Below are positions 1 through 11,451 of a stretch of DNA of 34,199 bases, piece after piece. The notes beneath the pieces were generated by a model. The model was not told the origin of the DNA, did not search any database, and saw only the letters and a list, made by a program, of their open reading frames with translations. Position 1 is the stretch's first letter. Each line of letters starts with the position of its first letter. Where the stretch lies: contig CDMY01000285.1 of NCBI GenBank assembly GCA_001179505.1, forward strand, positions 92,957 to 127,155. The letters run 5' to 3'. The position numbers and the translations under genes were made by a program. Source of the DNA: Vitrella brassicaformis. Taxonomy: Eukaryota; Sar; Vitrellaceae.

Positions 1-980
1 CCCCCCATCTTTTTTTTCTGCGAGAGAGCTGCCGAGGAGGGACGGTAGACAACATATATATGCGCACCCCTGATAGTTTATAGTAACCCGCAGTTTGACT
101 GACTGATTGAGTGATTGGTTTTGCTAGCTAGACTGCCGGACCTGTACATATTCTTGATGCCACGCGCGAACGAGAAGATAGGAAGAGCGCTGCAATCCTA
201 GCTACGCGATGAACAAACAAACGATGTGTACGACGAACCGCATAATGAATGTCTCAAACGTCCAACCACGCACACCACCACCAGAGGAGAGGAAGGAGGA
301 GAGGCAGACAGAGAAGGACACTTACCTACACACACAACGCGAACAGCAAGCGCGAGACAGACACGTACACGCACCCCCACAGCATATGCCTGGCACACCA
401 CCTCGATCCCCCGGCCCAGGGGAAGTATACAAGCCGGGCGGCCCTCATTAAGACAACGGTCCTCATGTGGGGCCGAGTGAGTCAGCGATTGAGCAGCGAG
501 GCGGACAGATTTAGGTGAAGGGCTCTGAATGGCGTCACGATAGCTGTGACGCAGCCAGAAGGGCGGAGGGAGTGAGATGTCACGTGACCGGCTCTGTGTA
601 TGTGGCTGTCTGTCTCGATGAAGAGGTAGAAGAGACGTTGTGGCGGTTGGCTATGCGATGATAGATAAACGGACTACGTGTGTCTCGGTCGGTCATACAA
701 CCACGCACTCACTGCCTCCGCAGCGCATACACACACACACGTCGCCCATCGGCCGACCACTCACTCACTCACTCAGTTACTGAGTTACGGGCAAAAAGAA
801 GACACACACACCACTCAAAGAGTCTCTCTCACACACACACGGCGCACCATGCGCCTCCGCCTCCTAGATACTATGATTGATATTTACAGACCACCACCTC
901 AGTACGCCATACATATCACGAGGGTCCATCAATCGCTCAGGCCGCCCCGCCCCGCCCCCGGCCGGCCTCTCGCCGTCAGC
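1..980. other. No gene recognised; 3' flank of the CNNM gene
   Basis: I see no conserved protein in either strand here. The open frames present are short, rich in Thr/His/Arg, and arise from CA-type repeats and runs such as ACTC repeats at about 755-775 and CACACA runs at about 730 and 830. The part next to 981 should hold the 3' untranslated region of the CNNM gene. The left edge may cut a neighbouring gene that I cannot identify. Confidence 0.5.
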
Positions 981-3900
981 TCAATCCCAAGTCCTCCTCC
1001 TACACACACCACCAAGCACACACATCGAGCAGATGAATTCATCGGCTGCCGTCCTTGCCCTCCAGATGCTCACGTGCAGTTCATCGGGTATGTGTATGTT
1101 GACCTCTCCCACCACATCTCTGTCGCCCTCCGGCTCGTCGACCTGCTCCTCAGGGTGGCTGTGGTGGTTGCTGGGCTGTGGGGGTGGAGGGGGCGCCATG
1201 ACCTGGCCCTCGGGCAGCACAGTCATGGTGGTGGGCGAGGAGGCGACATTGACGGGCGTGTGTGCGGGGGAGGGCGGCAGGGAGACGCCCATGGGGGTGT
1301 TCAATAAAGTGGCTGCAGAAAGGAGGAAGGAGGAAGGAGGGAGGAGGAAGGAGGCGACAGCCGTGGGTGGGTGGGTCCATTGATTGACACTCATCTATCC
1401 CCTGTCTGTCACTCACCTTTGAAGGCATGCAGGTAGTCTGACCGCCGGATGACCAGCAGACGGGCGCCATCGTCTGACAAAAGACAGGCAGACAGACAGG
1501 CCAGCCAAATGGTGTCTGTCTGTCTGTGTGTCTGTGTGTCTGTGTGTCGGTGCATACCGACGGTAACCGCAGTGAAGTCGGGCACGAAAGTGACCTCCCA
1601 CCCGCTGAGCTCAACGCTCTTGTCAGCCGACACCTGGATCACCTTATTCGAGGCCTTGAGAGCCGTCACGGCCCGCTGCATCGGCGGACTCGCCGGCACG
1701 GTGCCATGCTGCTGCTGCTGCTGGTCCTTCCGGAACCCGCCGAACAGCCGCATCCTCGCCCTGTCCTTGTCGGGCATGGCAGCCGGCATGGGCGGCGACA
1801 GGCTGGCGTCGGTGTGTGGGTGTGGCGTGTGTGGCGTGTGTAGGGATATCTGGGGGTCGGAGATGTTGGACCGGTGGCCGGATGGGTCGAATGGGGGGTG
1901 GGAGGGCGAGGAGGGGGGCGGCTGAGGCACCACGGAGGAGGAGGAGGCCGCGGTGGTGTCGGTCACCAGCTGGGGGGGCTTCAGGGCCTGAGCAGGCGAG
2001 ATGGACGACGGTTGTGTGTGTGCGTCGATGTGTTGTGCTTCCTGTCTGTCTGTCTGTCTGTCTGTCTCGGTCACGTACCCTCATGCCGAGTGTGCACCAT
2101 GGCCCCAAGACACACTCGAAAGCATCGCGGCCAACCTGCACCTTCACCTTGCCCTGACCACAAACACACACACACACACACGCACTGTCTCCGTGCGTTG
2201 GCCATCCCTCCCTCCCTCCCTCGCTGCCTCCCCGACTCTCACCGACCTGTAGGATGAGGTAAGCCGTGTCGCTCTTCTCGCCCTTTTGGTAGAGCACCGT
2301 CCCCTTGGGGGGCTTGATGACCAGCAGCTTCTTGACCAGCTGGTCCAACACGTGACCATGGATGTACCCGGCGGTCGCAGAGAAGGGCAGCTGGGTCGCC
2401 GACAGGAAGGAGGCAACGGCAAGGGCCTCCGGCTCGCTCAGAGGCTGGATGCCCCGCTTCCTGTCGCAAGGGAGCGTGTGTGTATGCCTGTGCCTGTGCC
2501 TGTGAGATTGTGTCTATGTGTGGGGGCGGGTGTGTGTGTGTGTGTGTGTGTTGTACCTGTCGAAGAGTTTGAGCCTTCCGACCAGCATCATCGAGTATCT
2601 GTCCATCTCGCCGCCACTCACAGGCGCACTGATTGAAGGAGCCACACACACACATGTCAGACACACACACACACATACACATACAAACATTCACTGCCTG
2701 TGTCTGTGTCATGTGTGTGTCTGTGTGGGTGTGTACCCTGCCGCGTGCTGCTGGACGAATTTGTAAGCGGCGAGAGAGCTGCTGGAGAGCGACCGCCGCT
2801 TGAGGCCCTTGTCGATGGGCAACGCCACATGCTGCCCGCCGCCCTTGTGTGTGGAGTCGAGCGACTCCGTGGACCCCCCCTTGTGAATGCCACCGCCACC
2901 CTCGCTTTCTTTGTCGTCTTCCACCTCGGCGTCATGCTCGTCCTTTATCTCGTCCTGGGTGGGCGCACAGCACAAAGGCAGACATACACATGAAGGGAGG
3001 GGGACGAGAGAGGGTCCCTCCCTGTCTGTCCGTGTTGAAGAGTGAGGTCGGCAGATAAGGTACCTGTATGATCTCCTCGATGATGTCCTCGAGGGTGATG
3101 ATGCCGACGTGCACCCAGTAGGGGTCGCCATCGGTCTCGGTCACCACCTCACGCACCACTGCCAAATGAGTCTTGCCTGACACGCGCCCAGCCGCACACA
3201 CACACACACCGCTCCCTCTGCCCGTGTGTCTGTGTGTGGATCGGTGGGCGGCACACACCTTTTTTGAAGTCTGTGAGGAGGTTGAGCAGGGAAGTGTCGC
3301 TGTCGACGGCATAGATCTCCCTCCCGAATAGGTGTATAACGTTGACGATGGGCACCTCGCTGGCAGGGTCGATGATGGCCATGTCCTTGACCAGCAGCAG
3401 ACCCACGATGCAGCACGGCTTGGTGCGGTCAAACACGGGAATGCGCGAAAAACCTTCCAGCCATTGCATTGCCACACAGAAATGAGGAATGCTCTATATT
3501 CGTGTGTCTGTCGACAGTACCTGATTCGAGAATGGCCGATGCCAAGTCGAAGTTGAGTGTGTCGTTGACGTCCACCCCAAAGACGCGGTCGATGGGCGTC
3601 ATGGCCTCCTTGACACTGCGGCCAGAAAAGTCCAAAGCGCCCTCGAGAATCTGCGCCTCGTTGCTCGTTATCACATGGGCCTGCAACACACACACATCCA
3701 TCCATCCACGTGCTTCTCATTCCCACCGACACAGGCATGCCCTCACACACAGACACACACCTGTTTCTCATGGTGAGCGAGCAGCGCCTTGAGCTGCTTC
3801 CTGTTGAGCACCGAGCCCATCTCCTCTCCCAGGATCCAGTCCAGCAACAAGGCAATGGGCTTGGCTATGGGGTACATCAGAAACACGAAGATCCACACGA

Positions 3901-4303
3901 TCCACACCGTGTAGGCGCCCACGGCCAGCCCGTATCGCGAGCAGGCCGCCTGGGGCGCTATCTCGCCGAACAGCACGATGACCGTGGTCGACAGCACCAG
4001 GCCCAGGATGAAGCCCTGCTCCGCCATCAGGATGGACAGACACGAGTTGACGGCCACATTGCCGAGCAGCAGAGTGCAGAGGAGGAGGTTGCCATCCCGG
4101 CGGACGGGCAGGATCCGCCGGGCGTACCACGCCTGCCGCTTGGCGTTGAGGTCAGCTTTGTCCTGCTTGCCGACGTCGATGAGTATCTGCAGCTGCACCT
4201 TGTCGAGCGACATGAGGCCGAGAGTGAGGCCCGAGAAGAGCGCCGAGAAGCATGACAGGACGCAGATCAGGAAGATGTCCACGCCAGCGTTCAGAATCGC
4301 CAT
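981..4303 (-). CDS. CNNM: CNNM/ACDP-family magnesium transport protein (DUF21-CBS-CNBH)
   Basis: Model of 11 exons, 802 aa: 4303-3761, 3680-3521, 3453-3259, 3176-3064, 2954-2737, 2628-2557, 2460-2247, 2153-2079, 1987-1558, 1473-1417, 1312-981; all junctions are GT-AG and in phase. Residues 1-181 form the DUF21 membrane domain, with hydrophobic segments and the family motif FGEIAPQAACSR. Residues about 200-336 are the paired CBS module, containing FSRIPVFDR, LLLVKDMA, FKKGKTHLAVV and TLEDIIEEIIQ. A cyclic-nucleotide-binding-like (CNBH) domain starts near 430 (YLILQGKVKVQVG), is interrupted by about 120 Pro/Ser-rich residues, and resumes as LLVIRRSDYLHAF. The C-terminal 110 residues are low complexity. 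CNNM proteins sit in plasma or internal membranes and govern Mg2+ efflux or homeostasis (family knowledge). It shares a 255-bp divergent region with the acetyl-CoA transporter gene. The family assignment is firm; the ion specificity is inferred. Confidence 0.93.
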
Positions 4304-4558
4304 GCACCGATGGGATCAGATCGACTGACCAATGATCCTCCGCGCTTCACGACGATAGATCAGATGACCCGCAGCAGACAGCAGGGCAACACGGAAACGC
4401 CTGCGACTTCTTCTTTCGCTTTCGCGAGCTCAAGCTCGCCAATCCGCCTCCGATCGGGCGAGAAAACCAAAGGAACTGAGCAATGGAGACCATGGGCAGG
4501 TAGCCGACCAACGTCCCTGTCAAGATCTGCTGAAAAGTCGGCTGATTGGGCCTTCGTC
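4304..4558. promoter_or_regulatory. Divergent promoter region, CNNM / SLC33A1
   Basis: These 255 bp separate two head-to-head start codons and should hold both promoters and 5' untranslated regions. I see GCGAGCT at 4424-4430 and its reverse complement AGCTCGC at 4433-4439, forming a near-palindrome. AGATCT lies at 4523-4528. Both short motifs recur in other divergent regions of this window. No TATA box is obvious. The region stays open in the frame of the right-hand gene back to 4310, so a longer N-terminus for that gene is possible. Confidence 0.55.
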
Positions 4559-7500
4559 ATGGCCTCATACCGTCGCTCGTCCAAGGCGTCTGACGGCAGA
4601 CCAGCAGCAAGTGACAGCGACCCCAAGTCCGTCATGATGGAGGAGAAGACGCCGGCTGCAGCCAGATCACCGCAACACGGCACGAAGGGGCCGTCGTCGG
4701 TGTCATCATCGATATCTGCGGTGCTGGGAGGCGATGTGGGCAACATCGCGCTGCTGCTGGTGCTGTACACGCTGCAGGGGATCCCTATGGGACTGTCGGC
4801 GAGCATTCCCTTCCTGCTGCAGGACAGGGTCAGCTACAAGCAGCAGGCGCTCTTCTCGTGCGTGTCGCTGCCATTCAGGTACACACACACACACAGGGAG
4901 GTAGGGAGGGGCAGATCCATAGGTGCGCGTGTGTTGGTCCTTCCATGTGTCATGTGTCAGCTTGAAGCTTCTGTGGGCGCCTATCGTTGACTCGATGTAC
5001 TGGAAGCAGATGGGCAGGAGGAAGTCATGGCTCATCCCTGTCCAGGTGGGGTGGGTGGGCGTCAAAGGAAAGAAAGGAATGCGCCACACCACAACCAGCA
5101 GACACACACACACACACGCACACACACACACACACGCACAGGCGCCCTCCTCTGTCTGTCTGTCTGTCTGTTTGTCTGTTTGTTCGTTTGTCTGCGGGGT
5201 CGGTGCATCCAGTTGGGCTGTGGTCTGCTGATGGTGTGGGGCAGCTATGCGGGCCGCATCGACCACTGGCTGGGGTCGCCCGAGGAAAAGCCCGACGTGC
5301 TGACACTCACCGTCTACTTCGTCGCCCTCTACTTCCTCATGTCCACACAGGACATCGCAGTCGACGGCTGGGCCCTGACGATCCTCTCCAAGAGAAATAA
5401 GGGGTACCTGATGCCCGCTCGCCATGTTTGTTGTGACTATTGGTGCGTGTCTGTATGTGTGTGTGGTGCCTGGCATCAGATATGCCTCGACGTGCAACAC
5501 CATCGGCCAGACGGCCGGCTACTTCATCGCACACGTGGCATTTCTCGCACTCAACGACCCAGGTAGGTCCACAGTCAACAGAGCCAGCACAAACAGACAG
5601 AAGGGCAACAGCCGCCGTGTTGTAATGTCCAATGCACCGCAGCCACGTGTAATACCTTCTTTCGGTCGACCCCTCTCCCCCACGGCCTGGTCACCCTCGC
5701 GAGCTTCCTGCACTTCTGGGGGCTGGTCTTCCTGGCAACCACCACCTTCATATGGGCCTTCAAGCGCGAGAAGCCTCCCGGAGCCACCACCACCAGCCGC
5801 AAGGTCGAGCCAACCACGGCGCAGTTCGTCATGTCCGTCGAGGAGACCACCACACGCAGCACCGCCACAGCCATGGGCGCCAGTCCCAGCACCGGCACCA
5901 ACCGTGGTGCGGGGCCGTCCTCTCAGTTCACTGGGGCGGCAACCACCAGTGCAGCCGACAGGCCGCCCTACCCCCCTCCCAACTTCACGCCTTCCCCTGA
6001 GCCATCCCCAGCACCGTCACCCGACCCTTCTCCTGAGTCGAGGCGGGGCTCTCTGGCAGACGATCGGAAACACTCGCTCATGACGCAGACGGACGGAGAC
6101 GGCGTTGAGTGGGAGGGAGAGGGCGGTGGTGGTGGGGGCGGTGGGGGGAGTGGCGGTGGCGGGGCGGTGGGTGGAGACTGGGATGAGATTGACGGCGAGA
6201 ACCCTGGGAGTGTGGCTGAGACGTATGGCCACCTGTGGAAGGTCATGTGGCTGGGGCCGGTGCAGACGGTGGTGCTGGTCCTCATGACATGCAGGCTGCC
6301 GTTTGCCGTCACAGACAGCTCCACACACCTTAAGGTGCGTGGCGGGGATATGTGGGTGGCGAGACAACAACAGGACACTCGGATTAATGGTGTGTTGTGT
6401 TTGGCCAGCTGGTTGAGTACGGCATGTCCAAGGAGGAGCTGGCCTTCCTGGCGCCACTCCTCATTCCATCGGGCATACTCACACCCATGGCCGTCAGGAA
6501 ACACACACGAAACGCCGCATCCAATCCAATGGTGGCCATGGTGTCTTTGTCTTGTGTTGTCTTGTCTTGTGCTGTGTCGTGGTTCAGCTGGGTCGGTACA
6601 CCGCCGGCGCCCGACCCATGAACATCTTCCTCCGCGGAATGCCTTTCCGGCTCATCATCGGTGCCCTTTTCGCTGGTACGACACACAGCACACTAAGAGA
6701 ACGACCACATCAATCCAATGAGTAAGTGTGTGTGTGTATGTGTGTGCTGTCATGTCGTTTCAGTGTTCCTACCGCTGACGCGTGCTGTGTATGCGACTAA
6801 GACGGCCGGCAGCCCCCCCTATGTGTTCTACGTCTTCATCCTGCTCGTCGGCGTCCTTTACGACGCCGCTTCTAACTGCATGTTCGTCGCACAGGTACCA
6901 AATGACATGGGCATATGGGCACACACAGCACAGCACAGACAAGGCGGCCGGACCAGTGTGTATGCGTCTCTCTGTGTGCCGTGTTCTCTGTGTGTGTGTG
7001 TGTGTGTAGATGGCATTCTTCGCCAAGATCAGCGATCCTTCAATCGGCGGGACCTACATGACCTTCCTCAACACCATCGCCAACCTCGGCGGAAAGGTGC
7101 ACCAACACACACATCCGACATCGGGCCATCGGCAACACTTGGACCTCTCTCTGTGTGTGCGCTGTGTGTATCTCATGACCTTCAGTGGACGACCACGTTG
7201 AGTCTGTGGCTGATGGACCCCCTCACCATCCGCCGCTGCCCCGACGACCAGCCCCTACCCATCCCCCTCCCCATCGCAGACGACAGCACGTCACCAGACG
7301 CCCAGCAGTGCCCGGTGCTGCTGGACGGCTACACGGTCCAGCTGGCCATCTGCTTTGTCATCGGCGTCTTGTGGATGTGGGCGCTGGGGAGCAAGGTCAA
7401 GCGCCTACAGGAGTTGCCCGAAGAGGCGTGGCACATACCCAAGACCACCACCACAACCACCGGCACAGCAGCTCAGGAGAAGGATGGGGTGGTCAGGGAG

Positions 7501-7563
7501 GGAGATGTTGGGCGTGGTGGGGTCATGAACGGGACGAGTGGGGACACTTACAGGGGAAGATGA
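4559..7563 (+). CDS. SLC33A1: Acetyl-CoA transporter (SLC33A1/AT-1 family, MFS)
   Basis: Ten exons, 712 aa: 4559-4878, 4961-5045, 5213-5403, 5480-5562, 5643-6334, 6409-6492, 6588-6675, 6764-6894, 7010-7096, 7186-7563. Family signatures occur in order: LQGIPMGL, FSLKLLWAPIVDS, GRRKSWLIP, TQDIAVDGWALT, GYASTCNTIGQTAGYF, KISDPSIGGTYMT, NLGGKWTTTLSLWLMDPLT. About 12 membrane segments are expected. The family imports cytosolic acetyl-CoA into the ER/Golgi lumen for acetylation of proteins or glycoconjugates. Unusual is a central hydrophilic insert at about residues 270-425, rich in Thr/Pro and then Gly, between membrane halves; such a loop is much shorter in animal AT-1. The first Met of the conserved reading (4559) was chosen. 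An in-frame ATG at 4310 would add 83 low-complexity residues and would leave almost no promoter for the neighbour. Confidence 0.94.
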
Positions 7564-7926
7564 GATGAGATGAGATGAGGGGTTGCGGTGGTTGATCGCT
7601 GTCTGTCTGTCACACTGCGAATGTGGGTGAGCTGGCAGTCTAATTAATTAAGCTATTGGATGACTGGATGGATGACGGGAGGACAGATCACTGTGATCTG
7701 CGCGTGCGCTTGTGCGTGAGAGAGAAAGGGACATACAATGTTTGCCCAATGAAGATCGCTCTGTTGGTTGATGGATCAATCAAGATGCGTGTCTTTCGAT
7801 CAGTAAGTAGCATGTGTGTATGTCTGCCGGTCACTCTCATCATCGGCACATCTCATTAACAGTCACGTCCCTCAGCCCCTCTCGCCGCGTCTCAGCTGCA
7901 GTGACGAGGTGATTCACCAAAATCTG
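7564..7926. other. Tail-to-tail spacer, no gene seen
   Basis: Spacer between the stop codons of the acetyl-CoA transporter (+) and the ankyrin gene (-). It holds a short GAGAT repeat at 7560-7578 and A/T-richer stretches such as TAATTAATTAAG near 7641. I see no conserved coding potential. Both 3' untranslated regions must lie here, and they may overlap. Confidence 0.6.
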
Positions 7927-10149
7927 TCAGACAAGGTGCAGCCGTCTGAATGTCTCCCTCCCGTCCCGCCCCTTGTCGACCCACCCCACCGCTCCCCAAT
8001 CGATCGCCGGCACATCCTTGGTGAAGCCGTTGTCGATCTCCCCCACCAGCCCCCACTTGGCCGCCTCGTCCAGAATGGCCCGCTGCACCACCTCACGCAA
8101 CTCCATCTTGCGGCCACCCACACCGCCCACCACAAAGCACTGCAGCTGTGGCGTACGCACCACCTGGCCGCCCACATCGGCCATCCCGCCCACCACCTCC
8201 CTGTTGCTGCTGGCCTTATACACCGCCAAGTGGACGAAGTGCTCCGCTGCCGCACACACACGCCGGACGAGGACACTGTGCCGCATGCCGATGGCCTCGG
8301 TGATGGCCTCCTGGGCGGCAGCCATGTCAAGGAGGTATGACGCAATGCGCCAGCCGAAGACGGGGGCCTCCTGCGGTCCACCGCGCAGCCGGGGGGTCAG
8401 GAGGGCTGACAGTGACCGATGGGGGGCGAGGGCGGCGTTGACGGCCGATATGCTGGCCGGGCCCATCTCCTTTAGCACCGTCGAGTACTCGTTCAGGACT
8501 GCCGGGAAGGACAACTCCCCCTCAAAGAGCATGTAGCTGGTAATGTCCGCCCCCGCCCGCAGCAGAATACGAATGGTCAGCTCGTAGTCAGGAATCTTCC
8601 GGCGACACCACAGTTTTATATCATGGAAATCATCAATACAGTGCAGCTCGAAGTGGCGCTCATCAAGCTCTGAGACAGCCGTCGAAAGAGCTGTGGAATC
8701 GCCCCTTATGCGTCTGTTGATGTCGTCAGCAGTGGGCAGCTTGCGGCACAGATATTCGACCACAGGGGCAGAACCATTGTGTGCCGCCCTGTTCAGTGGC
8801 GTCCATTCACGGCAGTTCCACCCAGTGGATGTCCCGTGGATGTCGGCCCCGTGCTGTATGACGAGGTCCAGGTAGCTGGCGATGAAGGACCTCGAGTAGT
8901 GCTCCCGATACCGGCTGGCTGCCAGATGCACCAAGTTGCTGCCCTGCTCGTCTCATTCGGTGGCGAGGGTGGGGTCGCGCTGGAGGAGGCGCTGGTACAT
9001 CGACAGCAGCACCGCCTCGTACGTTGCAGGGTGCGGACGACGCAGACGGGGCAGCATCATCACCATGAATCTGCGGAGGTCGATGCCATCTTGCGCCATC
9101 AGCAAGTCGAATGCCGTCAGATTGCCCCCTCGGATCGCCACCCAGATGGGCGGGGGGACTTCGTCGTCATGGCCTGTCGCGTTGATGTCGGCACCTCCGT
9201 CGATCCGTGCGGTGAGGACAGCCGACTGCAGCTCATCAGAGGGCCACTGCGGCAGGGCGACGGGCCGGGCTTCACAAAAACGTTCTGGCCTGGACAGCGC
9301 GGAGGGGATGGTACAGTCTGCATTGTTATCAATTGCGAGGACGACGAGCGGATAGCTGCACCCGGAACGACCAGTGTTGCCCTTCCTACGCAGCCGAGGA
9401 ATGACGCTCAGGTCAGCGCCCTGCTCGATGAGGCGAGTCACTTGCTGTGGGCTGGTGACGGTGCGGTCGATGATGCCGAGGGTCAGCTCCCCCGTCATAT
9501 CGTTGGTGCCGCGGGGAAACCGAGCCACGATGTCATCGGCGCTCAAGCGGCCATCCGGCACAGTAGCTAGAGTATCTATCGCTGCATCCAAACATGACGT
9601 GGCCAGGCAACCCCACGACACAAGCAGTGAGTGAACCTGTACGCCCATCTATTCTCTCGCGTCTGTCTGTCTGTGTGGCCTACCTTCTTCCTCGTACTCG
9701 ACCTCCTCATAGCCCGTGAAGTCACCGTCTATGGAGCTACGATTGTCCTCACTGTCATCCTGCGTGCCACCAGAGAGATGCGGGCGTGAATGTGATGCGT
9801 TGTCGTAGTGAGTGAGCCTCACCGATTCGCTCTCCTCCTCGTCACTCTCTTCGTCCTCGTCGTCCGCCTGCTCCTCCTCCATCTCGTCCTCCTCCATCTC
9901 GTCGGCGATCCCACTGCCCTCCCCCTCGTGCAGCTGCTCACCTGCACCCACACACACACACACACACACACACATCGACACACATCGACACACAGCCTGA
10001 ATGAGTGTTCCTCTCGTGCTGTTTGCTCGGTGCTGACCGTCGGCCTCGTTGCCGCCCTGGTCTGGTTGCTCCAATCCCTCGCCGTCCTTGAGGGGCCCCG
10101 CACCGCCCTCCTGGTGCTCCTCAGGTGCTGCTTCTCGACGCGTGGCCAT
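7927..10149 (-). CDS. Ankyrin-repeat-like protein with acidic N-terminus; internal in-frame TGA
   Basis: Model: exon A 10149-10038, exon B 9941-9684, exon C 9581-7927, all GT-AG, in phase. About 674 codons including one internal TGA at 8955-8953. Exons A/B encode a Glu/Asp-rich stretch (runs such as DEMEEDEMEEEQADDEDEE). Exon C has ankyrin-like units: VTRLIEQGADLS, ARIDGGADINATG, LVHLAASRYREHY, LVIQHGADIHG, WTPLNRAAHNGSAPVVEYL, ILLRAGADITSY. Ankyrin units bind protein partners; no enzymatic domain is visible. The TGA falls exactly where the frame otherwise continues without a shift (...PTLATE, stop, DEQGSNLVHLAAS...), so it is a nonsense codon, a sequencing error, or a readthrough/recoded site. 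Exon B may contain a further 63-nt intron (about 9825-9763), which would not change the frame. The first exon is the least certain: 10149 is the first usable ATG, but ORF-like sequence continues upstream. Confidence 0.62.
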
Positions 10150-10607
10150 CCGTGAGGAGCTCCCTGACCAAAGCGAAGTGGCCGACAGAGCACTTCTTGA
10201 CCACCTGCAGCACTGGACACACACAGAGAGGGAATGAGGGCCCTTCCATCCCCACGACGGCCTTCCTCCTCTCTGGGCCTGCCCACGCACCTTGTTGTCT
10301 GTCGCGGAAGACGGCTGGGCTGCTCGCCACACAAAGATCTGCGGCCTGGAGGACAGTGACGAAGGACTGAGGTGCAACGCTACTTGGTTGCTTGCCGGTC
10401 TCCTCTCCTCTCCTCTCCCTCAAAACTCCGAAAGCTCTCTGTCTTCTCTCTGCATGCAGAAATAATAGTACACGGCAAACTCCTTCGCCGTTGGTGGTCA
10501 GCACTCGAGCGCCGTTAGCTTCCACTTCTATCTCAGGCCTTGCCCTTGACCTCCCACACCTTCTTTCTCCCCTTTTCTCCCTCTCGCTTCCAACCAACAC
10601 TGCGACG
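10150..10607. promoter_or_regulatory. Divergent promoter region, ankyrin gene / secreted protein
   Basis: These 458 bp lie between head-to-head start codons. AGATCT is at 10335-10340. Pyrimidine-rich DNA (CTCTCCTCTCC type) fills 10398-10455 and 10540-10600 just before the right-hand ATG. Unlike the other five divergent regions I find no AGCTCGC motif. Part of the left side may be an untranslated or unrecognised first exon of the ankyrin gene: the minus strand is open over about 10282-10450 and ends in a plausible GT donor, but no ATG leads into it. Confidence 0.45.
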
Positions 10608-11305
10608 ATGAAGGCTGCTCTGTGGCTGACACTTGCCCTGGCCCTGCTGGTGGTCGCCACATCACGCCAGGCAGACACACAGATCGATGACGACCCCAAC
10701 CGGCCCTGCAACGGCCACACCCAGCCCAACTGCCCAAAGCACGAAGACGAGGCCGAGGGCAACGAGGCCACCGCATCACAAGAACAGCCCAGTGCCGACA
10801 AACAGGACACCCAGAAGCCCGTTGAACCCCGTCCCTCTGTCGGCCGCCTCCTCCAGAGGACCCGCAACGTCAGAAAGGACCCCCGGGCTTCGCAAGTCAT
10901 CGCACGCTCGGGCTTCCTTGCGCGGCTGTGCCCCCCAATTGGCGGTAAGTCAGACAGACGCTGTCCTCCTTGCCGTCGTAGTTCGTTCATCGTCTGTCTG
11001 CCTGTCTGTCTGCTGGTGTGTGTGCGTTTGGTCGTGCAGGTCCCGGCTGTCCCAATGCGGCCTTCACTCAGCGTGCCGGCATCCGCCAACAGCCGATCCG
11101 TTCGGGCGACAAGAGGCCCCAGAAGATATCGGCTAACAGCTTCTTCATCCCCTACCGGCAGTGGCCCAACAACGGAGGACAGACGCGCACCATCTACCCT
11201 GAGTGAGTGGACGGACGGCACCGCCAGCATGAGACAGACAGACAGACAGACACATCCACGGCAGAGCCGTCTGCCCTTCGCATCATGGCTCCTCTCGTCC
11301 GTTGT

Positions 11306-11337
<32 letters not shown>

Positions 11338-11451
11338 TGCAGCCAAGGCAGCAAGAGTCGTGCTCTGAAGCAGACCACCAAGGCCAAGGACAAAGCCAAG
11401 GCCGCAAAACACAAAGACGAGCAGCCGCGTGAGCAGCTGATGCTGCAGTGA
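10608..11451 (+). CDS. Small secreted protein of unknown function
   Basis: Three exons, 202 aa: 10608-10944, 11040-11202, 11343-11451, in phase. Residues 1-20 are a clear signal peptide: MKAA followed by the hydrophobic LWLTLALALLVVAT. A hydrophilic Glu/Gln/Pro-rich segment follows (about 25-75), then a basic stretch (RRLL-type, around 80-105). The central part has a Cys-Pro pair (RLCPP) and GPGCPNAAFTQRAG, then the aromatic FFIPYRQWPNNGG. The tail is very Lys-rich (TTKAKDKAKAAKHKDE). Four Cys are visible in the mature part. I recognise no family. The second exon would also end in-frame at a TGA overlapping the donor (GAG TGA), so an unspliced transcript would give a protein without the Lys tail. 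It lies in tandem with the KDEL receptor, the only same-strand neighbours in the window. Confidence 0.72.

Noticed and set aside
678-1307. Long plus-strand open frame of about 209 codons
   Set aside because: Composition is Thr/His/Arg from CA repeats, and its right part is antisense to the last CNNM exon.
4310-4558. Upstream start for the acetyl-CoA transporter
   Set aside because: The frame is open, but the added residues are low complexity and the region must serve as the promoter of two genes; 4559 is preferred though not proven.
5100-5190. Possible CRISPR-like or tandem-repeat locus in CA/CTGT arrays
   Set aside because: These are intronic microsatellites without spacers in a nuclear, intron-containing genome.
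10121-11407. 428-codon minus-strand frame across the secreted-protein gene
   Set aside because: It is antisense to a gene with signal peptide and consistent splice sites, contains repeat-derived residues and has no recognisable domain; only its left end could belong to an ankyrin-gene exon.
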